DNA from: Thermus caldilimi
GTDB taxonomy: Bacteria > Deinococcota > Deinococci > Deinococcales > Thermaceae
Direction: 5' to 3'
Assembly: GCF_004684245.1 (NCBI RefSeq)
Contig: NZ_CP038452.1
Location: forward strand, 1,722,796-1,786,795
DNA length: 64,000 nt
Shown: positions 17,142 through 25,252 of the stretch, piece by piece
Layout of the letters: every line of letters starts with the position of its first letter
Position numbering within the stretch: position 1 is the first letter of the stretch
Position numbers and translations under genes: made by a program
Notes under the pieces: generated by a model
Database searches by the model: none
Told to the model about the DNA's origin: nothing
Seen by the model: the letters and a program-made list of their open reading frames with translations, nothing else

Positions 17142-18371
17142 TCACTCTACCAGGTGCCTCCCCTTAGGCAAGGAGATAGGAACTAGGTCTAACCAAACCT
17201 CCGCCTCAAAAGCCCTTTCCCAGGGAAAGAGAATGCGCCCAAGGCCCACCCGGTACCCCTCCAGCTCCAGGTACGGCCAAAGGGCCGCCACTCCCTGGGC
17301 TTCCAGGGGCAAGGGCTCGGGGAAACGGGCGCGTACCCAAGGACGGCCCACCTCCCCCCACCAGTAGGCAAAGTAGGCCTCGGCCAGACGCCTCAGGCGC
17401 CCCTTCTGGTCCCTCAGGAAAAGCCCTCCCTGGGCCAAAGCGCTCCCCAGGTTGTTGGCCGGGGTGCCCCAGGAGGCGTAGGAGGCAAGGCGAGGGTAAA
17501 GCCCGAGGTCCAGCAGGTAGGCCATGAGGCGGGAGTCCCCCCGGTTCACCCGGGAAAGATCCGCCAGGGCCACGGGGAAGCGGGGCATGAGGCCGAGGAG
17601 ATCGCGAACAACCCCCCTGGGATTCCCACCCCCGTAGACGTAGAGGACCAGGTCCGGCTCCCCTTCCAGGGGAACCTCCGTGGCCAAGGCGCTTTGCACC
17701 ACCCCCCTCACCGTGTCCCGCAAGGGAACTCCCTCATAAGGGGTGATGCGCTCCGCCAGGGCCTCCTCCTCGTAAACCACGGCCACCTTTAGACCTGGTC
17801 TAAAGGCCCTTAGGAGAAGCACCTGTCCCGCCTCGTCCGTCCCGGGCCGGCTAGGGTAGGGAAGGCCCCGCGCCTCTCTGGGGGCGGGGGAGCCCCGCAG
17901 GGCATCGTCCCAGACAGCCTCCAGATAAACCCCGGGAAGCCCCGGCCAGGAGGCCAAGGCCTCCAGGACCGCCAGGTTTCTCCGCCGCTGAGTGGCGTCC
18001 CAACGGGGCACCACCCCGAAAAGAAGAAGCTCCCCCCCGTAACGAACCTTCCAGGCCAGCAGGGGTGCAAGCCGAGCCAGGGCATCCTCCGCCGGCAGGG
18101 CCAGGTGGCGGCTTTGGAGAAGCCCGCCGTAGGCCAGGACGTCCAAGCCGGCCACCAGCTTTTCCCCTGGGCTCGCCAAGAGCCAGGCCCTTAAGGCGGT
18201 AAGATCGGCTCCCTTAAGCCCCCGGTAAACCTCCCGGGGAGGACAGGCCACCAGCTCCCAGGTGCACGGGCCCCAGTTGGGAGGACGGTCGTCCAGGGGC
18301 AGGTAAAGAACGGGGGCTTGGGCCAGCCCCAAACCCCAAAGGAGAAGCCCCAAAAGCCCTAGGCCCCGCAC
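17142..18371 (-). CDS. Secreted DUF4127 family protein
   Basis: The 409-aa product starts with a signal peptide (MRGLGLLGLLLWGLGLAQA), then the family hallmark VLYLPLDDRPPNW. Further typical pieces are LDVLAYGGLLQSR, GVVPRWDATQRRRNL and YVYGGGNPR. DUF4127 proteins have no established biochemical function that I know of. The conserved Asp/Arg-rich pockets suggest an enzyme acting outside the cytoplasm. It sits between trxB and the HD-GYP gene, all on the minus strand with gaps of 8-9 nt. Confidence 0.8.
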   Translation of the reverse strand: MRGLGLLGLLLWGLGLAQAPVLYLPLDDRPPNWGPCTWELVACPPREVYRGLKGADLTALRAWLLASPGEKLVAGLDVLAYGGLLQSRHLALPAEDALARLAPLLAWKVRYGGELLLFGVVPRWDATQRRRNLAVLEALASWPGLPGVYLEAVWDDALRGSPAPREARGLPYPSRPGTDEAGQVLLLRAFRPGLKVAVVYEEEALAERITPYEGVPLRDTVRGVVQSALATEVPLEGEPDLVLYVYGGGNPRGVVRDLLGLMPRFPVALADLSRVNRGDSRLMAYLLDLGLYPRLASYASWGTPANNLGSALAQGGLFLRDQKGRLRRLAEAYFAYWWGEVGRPWVRARFPEPLPLEAQGVAALWPYLELEGYRVGLGRILFPWERAFEAEVWLDLVPISLPKGRHLVE

Positions 18372-18379
18372 CCCAAGCC

Positions 18380-19354
18380 CTAACTCACCTTCTCGTGGGC
18401 CTCCGCCAGGTAGCGCTCCGCCATCATGGCCGCCCGGGTGCCCGCCCCCACGCTGGTGGTGAGCTGGCGGTAGATGGGGTCAGCCACATCCCCGGCGGCG
18501 AAGATGCCGGGCACCGAGGTAAACACCTCGTCCCGCACCGCCACGTAACCATCGGGCCTGAGCTCCACCACCCCCTTGAGGAAGGCGGTGTTGGGCTCAT
18601 GGCCGATGAAGACGAAGACCCCGTCCGTGGGATAGATGTATTCCTCACCCGTCTTCAGGTTCTTGAGGCGCACCCCCGTCACCTGATCCTCCCCCAGGAC
18701 CTCGGTGACGATATGGGAGAAGAGGAAGTGCATCTTGGGGTTCTGGAAGGCCCGGGCCTGGGCCACCTTATTGGCCCTCAGCTCGTCCCGGCGGTGGATG
18801 AGGGTTACTTTGCGGGCGAACTTGGTGAGGAAAAGCCCTTCCTCCACGGCGGCATCCCCACCCCCCACCACCACCACCTCCTTGTCGCGGTAGAAGAAGC
18901 CGTCGCAGGTGGCGCAGGTGGAAACCCCCCGGCCATAGAACTTCTCCTCCCCCGGAACCCCCAGCTTCCTGGGGTTGGCCCCGGTGGCGATGATGACCAC
19001 GCGCCCGAAGTAGGAGCGCTCAAACCCCCGCACCAGGAAGCCCCCGTCCTGGACCTCGAGGCCCAGGACCTCGTCCATGACGATCCTGGCCCCGAACTTC
19101 TCCGCCTGCTGGACCATGCGGCTGGCCAGCTCCGGCCCGGAGATGCCCTCGGGGAAGCCCGGGTAGTTCTCCACCTCGTCGGTCTGGGCGATCTGCCCCC
19201 CAGGGAGGCCCTTTTCCAGGATGGCGGCCTTGAGCTGGGCCCGCCCGGCGTAAATCCCCGCGGTGAGGCCCGCAGGCCCACCGCCGATGATGACCACGTC
19301 GTACCGCTCCTCCTTTTCGCCGCTTCCCGCAAGCCCCGTGAGGGTGAACTCCAT
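18380..19354 (-). CDS. trxB: Thioredoxin reductase
   Basis: TrxB is an FAD enzyme that passes electrons from NAD(P)H to thioredoxin. The 324-aa product has the FAD-binding GGGPAG (residues 24-29), the redox pair CATC (147-150), the nucleotide-binding [13 protein letters not shown], and the C-terminal FAD motif [10 protein letters not shown]. About 15 residues precede the usual start of the FAD domain. A strong SD (AAGGAGGAGG) precedes the ATG. A perfect inverted repeat lies 28-50 nt upstream of the start codon and may be an operator. The gene heads a likely three-gene operon. Confidence 0.95.
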   Translation of the reverse strand: MEFTLTGLAGSGEKEERYDVVIIGGGPAGLTAGIYAGRAQLKAAILEKGLPGGQIAQTDEVENYPGFPEGISGPELASRMVQQAEKFGARIVMDEVLGLEVQDGGFLVRGFERSYFGRVVIIATGANPRKLGVPGEEKFYGRGVSTCATCDGFFYRDKEVVVVGGGDAAVEEGLFLTKFARKVTLIHRRDELRANKVAQARAFQNPKMHFLFSHIVTEVLGEDQVTGVRLKNLKTGEEYIYPTDGVFVFIGHEPNTAFLKGVVELRPDGYVAVRDEVFTSVPGIFAAGDVADPIYRQLTTSVGAGTRAAMMAERYLAEAHEKVS

Positions 19355-19381
19355 GGATCCCTCCTCCTTCGTCCAGGTTAC

Positions 19382-19404
19382 ACCCCCACATACCTAGTGG
19401 GGGT
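19382..19404 (-). promoter_or_regulatory. Inverted repeat in the trxB promoter region
   Basis: ACCCCCAC (19382-19389) and GTGGGGGT (19397-19404) are perfect 8-bp inverted arms with a 7-nt spacer. On the minus strand the spacer TAGGTAT could serve as the trxB -10. C-tract/G-tract palindromes of this kind resemble operators of CsoR/RcnR-type metal or sulfur sensors, but the match is only general. Confidence 0.45.
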
Positions 19405-19469
19405 ATAGCCCATCCAGTTTTTCCCAGGCCCAGGGCATCCGTCAAGGGAAATCCGGCCCGGGCATAAAG

Positions 19470-19580
19470 GCAATCCGAGCCGCATCTGGTGACCCCAGGG
19501 GGATTCGAACCCCCGTCTCGGCCTTGAGAGGGCCGTGTCCTAGGCCTCTAGACGATGGGGCCATGCGCGGCTCGGATTGC
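19470..19580 (-). promoter_or_regulatory. 14-bp processing stem enclosing tRNA-Glu(CTC)
   Basis: GCAATCCGAGCCGC at 19470-19483 and its exact reverse complement at 19567-19580 flank the tRNA, 3 nt from its 3' end and 4 nt from its 5' end. In the precursor RNA the leader and trailer would pair into a 14-bp handle below the acceptor stem, like the stems that enclose rRNAs before maturation. Confidence 0.8.
19487..19562 (-). tRNA. tRNA-Glu (anticodon CTC)
   Basis: The 76-nt gene folds as a full cloverleaf. The acceptor GGCCCCA pairs with TGGGGTC (one G-U). The anticodon loop is CTCTCAA with anticodon CTC, and the T arm is GGGGGTTCGAATCCCCC. CCA is encoded. A 14-bp inverted repeat encloses the gene. 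Confidence 0.97.
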
Positions 19581-19583
19581 TTC

Positions 19584-19658
19584 TGGTGACCCCAGGGGGA
19601 CTCGAACCCCCGCCGCCGCCTTGAAAGGGCGGTGACCTAACCACTAGTCGATGGGGCC
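19584..19658 (-). tRNA. tRNA-Glu (anticodon TTC)
   Basis: The 75-nt cloverleaf has the acceptor GGCCCCA / TGGGGTC, the anticodon loop CTTTCAA (anticodon TTC) and encoded CCA. Acceptor and T arms are almost identical to those of the neighbouring tRNA-Glu(CTC), consistent with an old tandem duplication. Confidence 0.97.
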
Positions 19659-19664
19659 AAGTTT

Positions 19665-19738
19665 TGGCTGGGGTGCGTGGACTCGAACCACGACCGGCGG
19701 ATCCAGAGTCCGCTGTCCTGCCGTTAGACGACACCCCA
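19665..19738 (-). tRNA. tRNA-Gln (anticodon CTG)
   Basis: The 74-nt cloverleaf begins TGGGGTG, pairing with CACCCCA. It has the anticodon loop CTCTGGA (anticodon CTG) and an encoded CCA. It is the first of three tRNAs in one minus-strand cluster (Gln, Glu, Glu), separated by 6 and 21 nt, presumably a single precursor. Confidence 0.97.
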
Positions 19739-19745
19739 GCGGCTT

Positions 19746-19799
19746 TTGCCCGATCCCTCGGGCAGAGGTTATGGTACACTTTGAAGGGCAGATTGGCAA
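19746..19799. promoter_or_regulatory. Divergent promoter region for the tRNA cluster and the 19817 gene
   Basis: On the minus strand TTGCCA (complement of 19794-19799) and TACCAT (complement of 19771-19776) are 17 bp apart, a good tRNA promoter. On the plus strand TTGCCC (19746-19751) and TATGGT (19770-19775) are 18 bp apart. The two -10 boxes share the heptamer TATGGTA at 19770-19776. A GCCCGA/TCGGGC hairpin (19748-19763) would lie at the start of the tRNA precursor. Confidence 0.65.
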
Positions 19800-19816
19800 G
19801 CCCCAGGGTGCCCTCT

Positions 19817-20428
19817 ATGGCGGTGAACGAGGAAAGCCTTTTGGAAGTTCTGAACCGGTATGTTTCCCCCCGGGCTGCGGAAAACCTGGTGAGGCGGGCC
19901 TTGGCCCAGAGGATGCCCACCTCGCCGGGGGAGTGGGCGCACCTTCTAGAGGAAACCCTCTGGCCTGAGCTCCGCCGCCTCCTGCCCTTCCGGGAAATGC
20001 CCCCCGAGCTTAAAGCCCTGGCCCGGGAATGGAGGGAGCTCGCCGCTTCCCCAGCGGCGGAAGCCGAGGCCACCGAAACCGGGGAAGAAGACCTAACCGT
20101 GGAGGCCGTGGACCTCGAGGACCCCTTGGCCCGCCAGCACCTGGCCAAGAGGCTCGCCCGCCTGGAGGGGGTGACAGGGGTGGTGGTGGCGGGCAAAAAC
20201 GGCAAGGAGGAGCTTTTTTCTGGGGCGCCCGTCCCCTTAGACCTGGCCTACCCCCTCCTCAGGCGCCAGGGATATGGGGTCTTCTACGCCATTTTGGAGA
20301 GGGAGATCGTGGCCCTAAGACCCCTGGCCCAGGGATACATCGGCCTTCTCGCCAGAAAGGAAGCCAACATCGGCCGCCTGCTCCACGCCTTGAGGCGGCT
20401 CATATCCCTAGCGGAGGTCAGCGGATGA
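19817..20428 (+). CDS. Hypothetical protein with a roadblock/LC7-like C-terminus
   Basis: Starting at ATG 19817 the product is 203 aa. The first 120 residues are mostly helical and acidic, with no family I recognise. The last 90 (LARLEGVTGVVVAGKNGKEE...GYIGLLARKEANIGRLLHAL) follow the pattern of roadblock/LC7 domains, small folds that regulate Ras-like GTPases such as MglA. That relation is an inference. The longer frame reaching back to 19664 runs antisense through tRNA-Gln and is rejected. The stop overlaps the next ATG (ATGA), so it is translationally coupled to the membrane protein gene. Confidence 0.7.
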   Translation: MAVNEESLLEVLNRYVSPRAAENLVRRALAQRMPTSPGEWAHLLEETLWPELRRLLPFREMPPELKALAREWRELAASPAAEAEATETGEEDLTVEAVDLEDPLARQHLAKRLARLEGVTGVVVAGKNGKEELFSGAPVPLDLAYPLLRRQGYGVFYAILEREIVALRPLAQGYIGLLARKEANIGRLLHALRRLISLAEVSG

Positions 20429-22146
20429 AGAGATGGTTTGCCCTAGCCTGGTTCCTCGGCCTTCTGGCCTTGGCCGCCCCCCTGCCCCAGGTTTACGACC
20501 GCCTGGAGGAAGCCTTAAGGCAGGTGCGCCTGGAAAACCCCACCCAGGCCCTTGCCGCCCTAGACCGGGCGCAAAGCCTTCTGCGCCAGGAAAGCGAGGG
20601 GCTTCCCCCCGTGTTGCGCGACGCCACGCTGTTGCACCTACAGGATGCCCGGCAGGCGGTGCTTAGGCAGAGCCGGGTGGACCTCGAGGCCCGCCTCCTC
20701 CTGGTGCGCCACCTCCTGGGCAAGGCCCTTTATGACGCCTTCTTCCAGGCCCCCGCCGACCAAAGGGCCCTTTACCTCAGCCGCCTGGTCCGGGCCACCG
20801 GTTTACCCCAGGCCGCGGCCCAGGGAGTAGTAAACCTGGCCCCCGAAGAAGCCCGGCGCAGGCTGGAAACCGCCTACCTACAGCTCATGACCGAGGACCT
20901 GGGCCAGGCCCTATCCGCGGGCTCCCGGCCCCAGGCCTACCTGGCCCTGGCCCGAGCCTACGCCCGCTTTTTGGTGATCCAAGATAGCCCCCAAAGCACC
21001 CTTAAAGCCCAGGACTTCATCCAGGCGCTGGGCAAGGTCTCCAGCGGGGAGGACTTCCGACCCTCGGTAAGGGATTTGCAGGAAAAGACCCTGGCCTGGC
21101 GGAAGCATTTACAAACCCTGGCGGCACCTTCCCCTACGACCACATCCGCACCTCCACCCGCACCAGCCCAATCCCCTACGGGCTCCTCTGCGGGGAAACC
21201 CTCTACCACACCCCCAGCGGCTTCCCCGCCCTCCCCCCCTGCTCCTTCATCCGGTCAGGTATCCCCGGCAGAAAGCTCCCTTCCCCAGGAGATCCGGGAG
21301 GAAGTCAGCCTCCTTCGCCTGGATCCTCAAGCCGCTACCCGCATAGGCGAGACGTTGCAGCGTCTGGCCATCCCCAGTCTGATCAACTGGCTGGACCTCC
21401 TGGACGAGGTGCGCAGTAGCCTCGCCCAGGCCCAGCTTTATACCGAAGCGGGCCAGTATAACCGAGCCCGGGCCCAACTGAGCTATGCCTATAGCCGTTT
21501 TCGCCTGAAGGTCTATCCGGTGGTGGGAACCTACGCCCCTGAGCTGGCCGAACGTGCCGACCGTCTCTTTTTGGCCATGCAAAACGCAGCGGGCTTGCGC
21601 ACAGTAGACTTCACCGTTCTCCTGGGCGAGATTCAAGAAATTGAGGAACGCCTTCTGGGAAGTTCCCTGGGCCCTTGGCACACCCTGCAGGTCCAGCTTC
21701 AGCTTTTCCTCCTAGGGATTCCCCGGGCCATTCTGTTCCTCCTCGCATCGGCCTTGGCCTTCTTCCCCCTTTATTTGGGTTGGATCACCTTCAGCGGCAG
21801 AAATGCGTACTGGACGCTTCTGGGACTAGCCTTCCTCTTCCTAGCTCTCCCCATTTTGGCGGAAGGGCTGTCCTACCTGGGGTCCATCCTGGCCGAATAC
21901 GGGGGCCTACCGGCCTTAGGGCTATTGGCCAACCTCTCCATCGCCCAGGGCCTGGTCCCCTATCTGGCCTGGGGAATCTCCGCCTTCCTGGTCGTTGCCT
22001 TCGCCGGGGCGGGCTTAAGGGGCATCGCCGCCCAGTTCGGCCTGCTTAAGGAGCGGGGACGGGAGGTAACCGCCACCCAAGACCAGAGGCCCTCCGCCAC
22101 CACCCTTACCAGCGAAACCATCGTGGAGTGGGACGAGGAATTCTAA
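20425..22146 (+). CDS. Large membrane protein of unknown function
   Basis: The 573-aa product has a signal peptide (MKRWFALAWFLGLLALAAP) and a helical extracytoplasmic region to about residue 230. A Pro/Ser/Thr-rich linker (about 235-285) and a second helical region (about 290-420) follow, then four hydrophobic segments and a short cytoplasmic acidic tail. The segment YTEAGQYNRARAQLSYAYSRFRLKVYP is reminiscent of the helical domain that precedes FTR1-type iron permeases, but the FTR1 REGLE motifs are absent. I do not assign a function. Coupling to the roadblock-like gene suggests they act together. Confidence 0.75.
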   Translation: MKRWFALAWFLGLLALAAPLPQVYDRLEEALRQVRLENPTQALAALDRAQSLLRQESEGLPPVLRDATLLHLQDARQAVLRQSRVDLEARLLLVRHLLGKALYDAFFQAPADQRALYLSRLVRATGLPQAAAQGVVNLAPEEARRRLETAYLQLMTEDLGQALSAGSRPQAYLALARAYARFLVIQDSPQSTLKAQDFIQALGKVSSGEDFRPSVRDLQEKTLAWRKHLQTLAAPSPTTTSAPPPAPAQSPTGSSAGKPSTTPPAASPPSPPAPSSGQVSPAESSLPQEIREEVSLLRLDPQAATRIGETLQRLAIPSLINWLDLLDEVRSSLAQAQLYTEAGQYNRARAQLSYAYSRFRLKVYPVVGTYAPELAERADRLFLAMQNAAGLRTVDFTVLLGEIQEIEERLLGSSLGPWHTLQVQLQLFLLGIPRAILFLLASALAFFPLYLGWITFSGRNAYWTLLGLAFLFLALPILAEGLSYLGSILAEYGGLPALGLLANLSIAQGLVPYLAWGISAFLVVAFAGAGLRGIAAQFGLLKERGREVTATQDQRPSATTLTSETIVEWDEEF

Positions 22147-22232
22147 TCCCACCCTGGGGTGGGGACCCCGCTTTGGGACAGCTCTGGAGCGTGTATAACC
22201 CCCCTCCCTGGGCTCGCCGGGGTTGGCACCCC
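22147..22232. other. Convergent intergenic region, no gene
   Basis: This 86-bp gap separates two converging genes. CCACC (22149-22153) and GGTGG (22158-22162) can form a small stem, followed by a G/C-rich stretch without a clear U-run. It may be a weak terminator; nothing else is recognisable. Confidence 0.4.
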
Positions 22233-23147
22233 TCATTCCAACCGGGTACCTGGTCCCACACCATACCCCCGCGCCCAGTCGGAAGCGGACATGGGGCGTT
22301 TGCCCTCAGGCTGGACCTCTAAAAGCCGGATGAGCCCCTCCCCGGTGCCTACCACGACCCCTTCCCGCTCCACCCTTTGCACCACCCCAGGCTCCCCCAT
22401 ACCCGGCTCAGGGCGCATCCTCAGGACCTTCACCCGCCTGCCCCCATGGAAGAAGTAGCTCCCCGGCCAGGGCTGCACCCCCCGGTGGCGGTTGTAGATG
22501 GCCTGGGCGCTATCCGCAAAGCGGATGCGCCCTTCCTCCTTGGTGAGGAGAGGGGCATAGGAAGGCTCGCCCTCCTGGGGCTTAGGGGTGAGATGGGGGA
22601 GGTTTTCCAAAACCCAAAGGAGGAGCTCAATGCCCTTGTCCCTGAGGCGCTCGGAAAGGGCCACCGCGTCCTCCTCGGGGCCTATCTCCGTGCGCCAGAG
22701 GGCGTAAAGGGGGCCAGTGTCCAGGCCCTCCTCGGTCTTCATGATGGCCACCCCCGTTTCCCCTTCCCCGTGGATGAGGGCCCACGGCACAGGGGCAGGC
22801 CCCCGGTACTTGGGAAGGAGGGAGGGGTGGAGGTTGAGAAAGCCATAGGGGGGAACCTCGAGGACCTCCTTGGGCAGGATCTTGCCGTAAGCGGCGGTGA
22901 CCGCCACCTCCGGAGCCAGGGCCTTAAAGGCCTCCAGAAACTCCCGGTTCCCCTTAAGGCGTTCGGGCTTCAAAAGGGGAAGCCCGTGGGCCAAGGCGTA
23001 CTCCGCCACCGGACTGGGAGCGGGCTTCAGGCCCCGGCCCTTGGGCTTATCCGGCTGGGTAACCACCAGGACCACCTGGTGGTGGCGGTTTAGGGCGTCC
23101 AAAACCGGCACCGCCCAGGCGGGTGTGCCGAAAAAGGCCACCCTCAT
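22233..23147 (-). CDS. fmt: Methionyl-tRNA formyltransferase
   Basis: Fmt formylates Met-tRNAi for initiation. The 304-aa product begins MRVAFFGTPAWAVPVLDAL. The formyltransferase motif is FLNLHPSLLPKYRGPAPVPWALIHGE with the catalytic Asn-His-Asp set (N and H here, D in EEGLDTGP). The C-terminal OB-like tRNA-binding domain contains NRHRGVQPWPGSYF. It overlaps def by 4 nt, the common def-fmt operon. Confidence 0.97.
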   Translation of the reverse strand: MRVAFFGTPAWAVPVLDALNRHHQVVLVVTQPDKPKGRGLKPAPSPVAEYALAHGLPLLKPERLKGNREFLEAFKALAPEVAVTAAYGKILPKEVLEVPPYGFLNLHPSLLPKYRGPAPVPWALIHGEGETGVAIMKTEEGLDTGPLYALWRTEIGPEEDAVALSERLRDKGIELLLWVLENLPHLTPKPQEGEPSYAPLLTKEEGRIRFADSAQAIYNRHRGVQPWPGSYFFHGGRRVKVLRMRPEPGMGEPGVVQRVEREGVVVGTGEGLIRLLEVQPEGKRPMSASDWARGYGVGPGTRLE

Positions 23148-23719
23148 CCCTGGGAAAGCTCCTTCAAAAGGGCCTTGGCCTCCTTCTGCATCCGGGCCAG
23201 CTCCGCCCGGTTTTCCTCCAGGAAAGCTTCCCGCTTGGCCTTGGGCAGGCGTTCGAAGAAGAGGATGCCCTCCAGGTGGTCCATCTCGTGCTGGAAGACC
23301 CTGGCCATATACCCCTCCAGCTCCAGGGCCTGGGGCCTTCCCTCCTCATCCTGGTATTCCACCCGGATGCGCTCCGCCCGCGGCACGTCTTCGGCGTAGA
23401 GGCCGGGGAGGGAGAGGCAGCCTTCCAGCCCCTCCACCTCCCCCTCGCGATGGGTGATCACCGGGTTGGCCACCAGGTAAACCCGGCGCACCAGGTCGCG
23501 CAAGGGGCGTTCCTCCCCCTCGGGCTCGTCGGCGTACTCCACCGCCACAAAGAAGCGCTGGGAAAGCCCAATCTGGGGTGCGGCCAGGCCCACTCCCCGG
23601 GCCTCAAACATGGTCTCCAGCATGTCCTCGGCAAGCTTCCTGAGGCCCCCAAAGTCCTGGACAGGCCGCGCCCGCTTGCGGAGCACCGGGTCCCCGTAAA
23701 GGCGTATGGGGTAAATCAT
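23144..23719 (-). CDS. def: Peptide deformylase
   Basis: Def removes the formyl group from nascent proteins. All three motifs are present in the 191-aa product: GVGLAAPQ, EGCLSLPG with the metal Cys, and QHEMDHLEG with the two metal His and catalytic Glu. A -10-like TAGAAT (complement of 23727-23732) lies 7 nt before the ATG and overlaps the last codons of cdaR. def-fmt can therefore be expressed as a leaderless unit within the larger minus-strand block. Confidence 0.97.
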   Translation of the reverse strand: MIYPIRLYGDPVLRKRARPVQDFGGLRKLAEDMLETMFEARGVGLAAPQIGLSQRFFVAVEYADEPEGEERPLRDLVRRVYLVANPVITHREGEVEGLEGCLSLPGLYAEDVPRAERIRVEYQDEEGRPQALELEGYMARVFQHEMDHLEGILFFERLPKAKREAFLEENRAELARMQKEAKALLKELSQG

Positions 23720-23724
23720 CCTAA

Positions 23725-24543
23725 CTATTCTAGCGCAAGCCGCACCCTACCCAAAACCTCCCCCAGGACCCTCACCCCCGGAGGCAGGTTAAGGATCAAG
23801 GGGGCCGAAACCTCTCCCGGGCGGAAACTTCCTTCCAGCCTCGCCTCCACCTGGGTCAAGGCCGCCAAAGCCTCCTTGGGTCCCACCACCTCCACGGCCC
23901 TGGGGGCATAGTCCACCACCTTTAAGCCCGCCGGGGGCTTCAGGACCAGGGGAACCTGCTTGCGGAAGAGGGGGGCCTCCCGGGACACCACCCGCACCTG
24001 GGCAGGAAGAAGCGCCACCCCGGGAAGGGGCCCCTGGGGGCCAAAGGCGGTGAGGGCCACCGTATCCCCTCCAAGGTCTAGGCCCAAGGCCACCACTGCT
24101 TCCTCCACCCGGCTCCTCGGCCCCCTGGCCTCCACGAAAGCGGGCTGGGTTTCCACCCACGCCCCCTGGGAAAGGACCTCCACCGGCAGGGTGCGGGTGA
24201 GGAGGGCTTCCACCCGGCCCTCCACCCGGGCAGGGCGGATCTCCAAAACCTCCACCCCCTGGGGCACCGCCACCCGCACCTCCCGGGAAAAGGCCCCCTC
24301 GGCCCCGGAGAGGTCCAGGTAGGCGGACACGGGAAGCCTGGCCCCCTCCACCAGGGGAGCCGGCCCCCTTAAGCGCAGCATGACCTCCTTGGGCACCCCT
24401 TCCGCCGTGCGCTCCCCCCCCAGGCCCACCACCTGCAGGGGCACGCTCACCGCCCGCTCCACCACCGGGGCCCTTTCCTTTAGGGAATACCAAACGGCAA
24501 AGGCCGCCAAAAGGGCGATGAGGAAGCTCCCCCAGTCACGCAC
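23725..24543 (-). CDS. cdaR: YbbR-domain protein, regulator of diadenylate cyclase (CdaR)
   Basis: The 272-aa product has one N-terminal membrane segment (FLIALLAAFAVWYSL), then about three YbbR repeats of roughly 75 residues rich in beta-strands (for example VPLQVVGLGG...VMLRLRGPAPLV). CdaR binds CdaA at the membrane and modulates c-di-AMP synthesis in Firmicutes. The gene overlaps cdaA by 8 nt, the canonical cdaA-cdaR pair. glmM, often the third member, is not here. Confidence 0.88.
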   Translation of the reverse strand: MRDWGSFLIALLAAFAVWYSLKERAPVVERAVSVPLQVVGLGGERTAEGVPKEVMLRLRGPAPLVEGARLPVSAYLDLSGAEGAFSREVRVAVPQGVEVLEIRPARVEGRVEALLTRTLPVEVLSQGAWVETQPAFVEARGPRSRVEEAVVALGLDLGGDTVALTAFGPQGPLPGVALLPAQVRVVSREAPLFRKQVPLVLKPPAGLKVVDYAPRAVEVVGPKEALAALTQVEARLEGSFRPGEVSAPLILNLPPGVRVLGEVLGRVRLALE

Positions 24544-25249
24544 GGAGCACCTCCTTGAGCTTTTCCCGCAGGGCCTCGAGGCTCATGGGCGGGGAAAGCC
24601 TCCCCCCCTCCGCCAGCCTTATGGCCCCTGTTTCCTCGCTCACCACGATCACCAGGGCATCGGAAACCTCGGAAAGCCCCAGAGCCGCCCGGTGCCGGGT
24701 GCCCAGGCCCATGCGGGCCTCGGAAAGGGGGAAGACGCACCCCGCGGCGAAAAGCCGATCCCCCCTGAGGATGGCCCCGCCGTCGTGCAGGGGGGTGCCG
24801 GGATAGAACACCGTCTGCAGGAGCCGGGCGGAGAGCCGGGCCTCCAGGATCTCCCCCGTGGCCGCATACTCCCCCAAGGGGGTGCGCCTTTCCAGGGCCA
24901 GGATGGCCCCGTAGCGCCTCTCGGAAAGCCGGGCCAGGCCCAAAAGGAGCTCCTCCAGGGCCAGGGAGGGGGACCTGGGCCCCTGGGCCCGGCCCAGGCG
25001 CTCCAGAAGCCCGCGAAGCTCCGGCTGGAAGACCACGATCAGGGCGAAGGCCCCTAGGGTGGCGGCGTTCCCCAAGAGCCAGGAAAGGGTGGAAAGCCCG
25101 AGGAGGCTGGCCAAAAACCAGACCAGGAGGTAGACCAAGACCCCCCGCACCAGGTTCAGGGCCCGGGTTCCCGCCATGAGGCGCCAGAGATAGTAAAAGA
25201 GGATGCCTACCAGGAGAATGTCCAGGAAGTCGCGCCAGGTGAAGGGCAT
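24536..25249 (-). CDS. cdaA: Diadenylate cyclase CdaA
   Basis: CdaA makes cyclic di-AMP from two ATP. The 237-aa product has about three N-terminal membrane segments, then a DisA_N domain. The catalytic motifs are LHDGGAI (DGA) and GTRHRAALG (RHR). It ends in a short amphipathic C-terminal helix. The start follows the deoB stop by 3 nt. c-di-AMP usually controls potassium and osmolyte balance, but no such gene is linked in this window. Confidence 0.95.
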   Translation of the reverse strand: MPFTWRDFLDILLVGILFYYLWRLMAGTRALNLVRGVLVYLLVWFLASLLGLSTLSWLLGNAATLGAFALIVVFQPELRGLLERLGRAQGPRSPSLALEELLLGLARLSERRYGAILALERRTPLGEYAATGEILEARLSARLLQTVFYPGTPLHDGGAILRGDRLFAAGCVFPLSEARMGLGTRHRAALGLSEVSDALVIVVSEETGAIRLAEGGRLSPPMSLEALREKLKEVLRA

Positions 25250-25252
25250 GGC

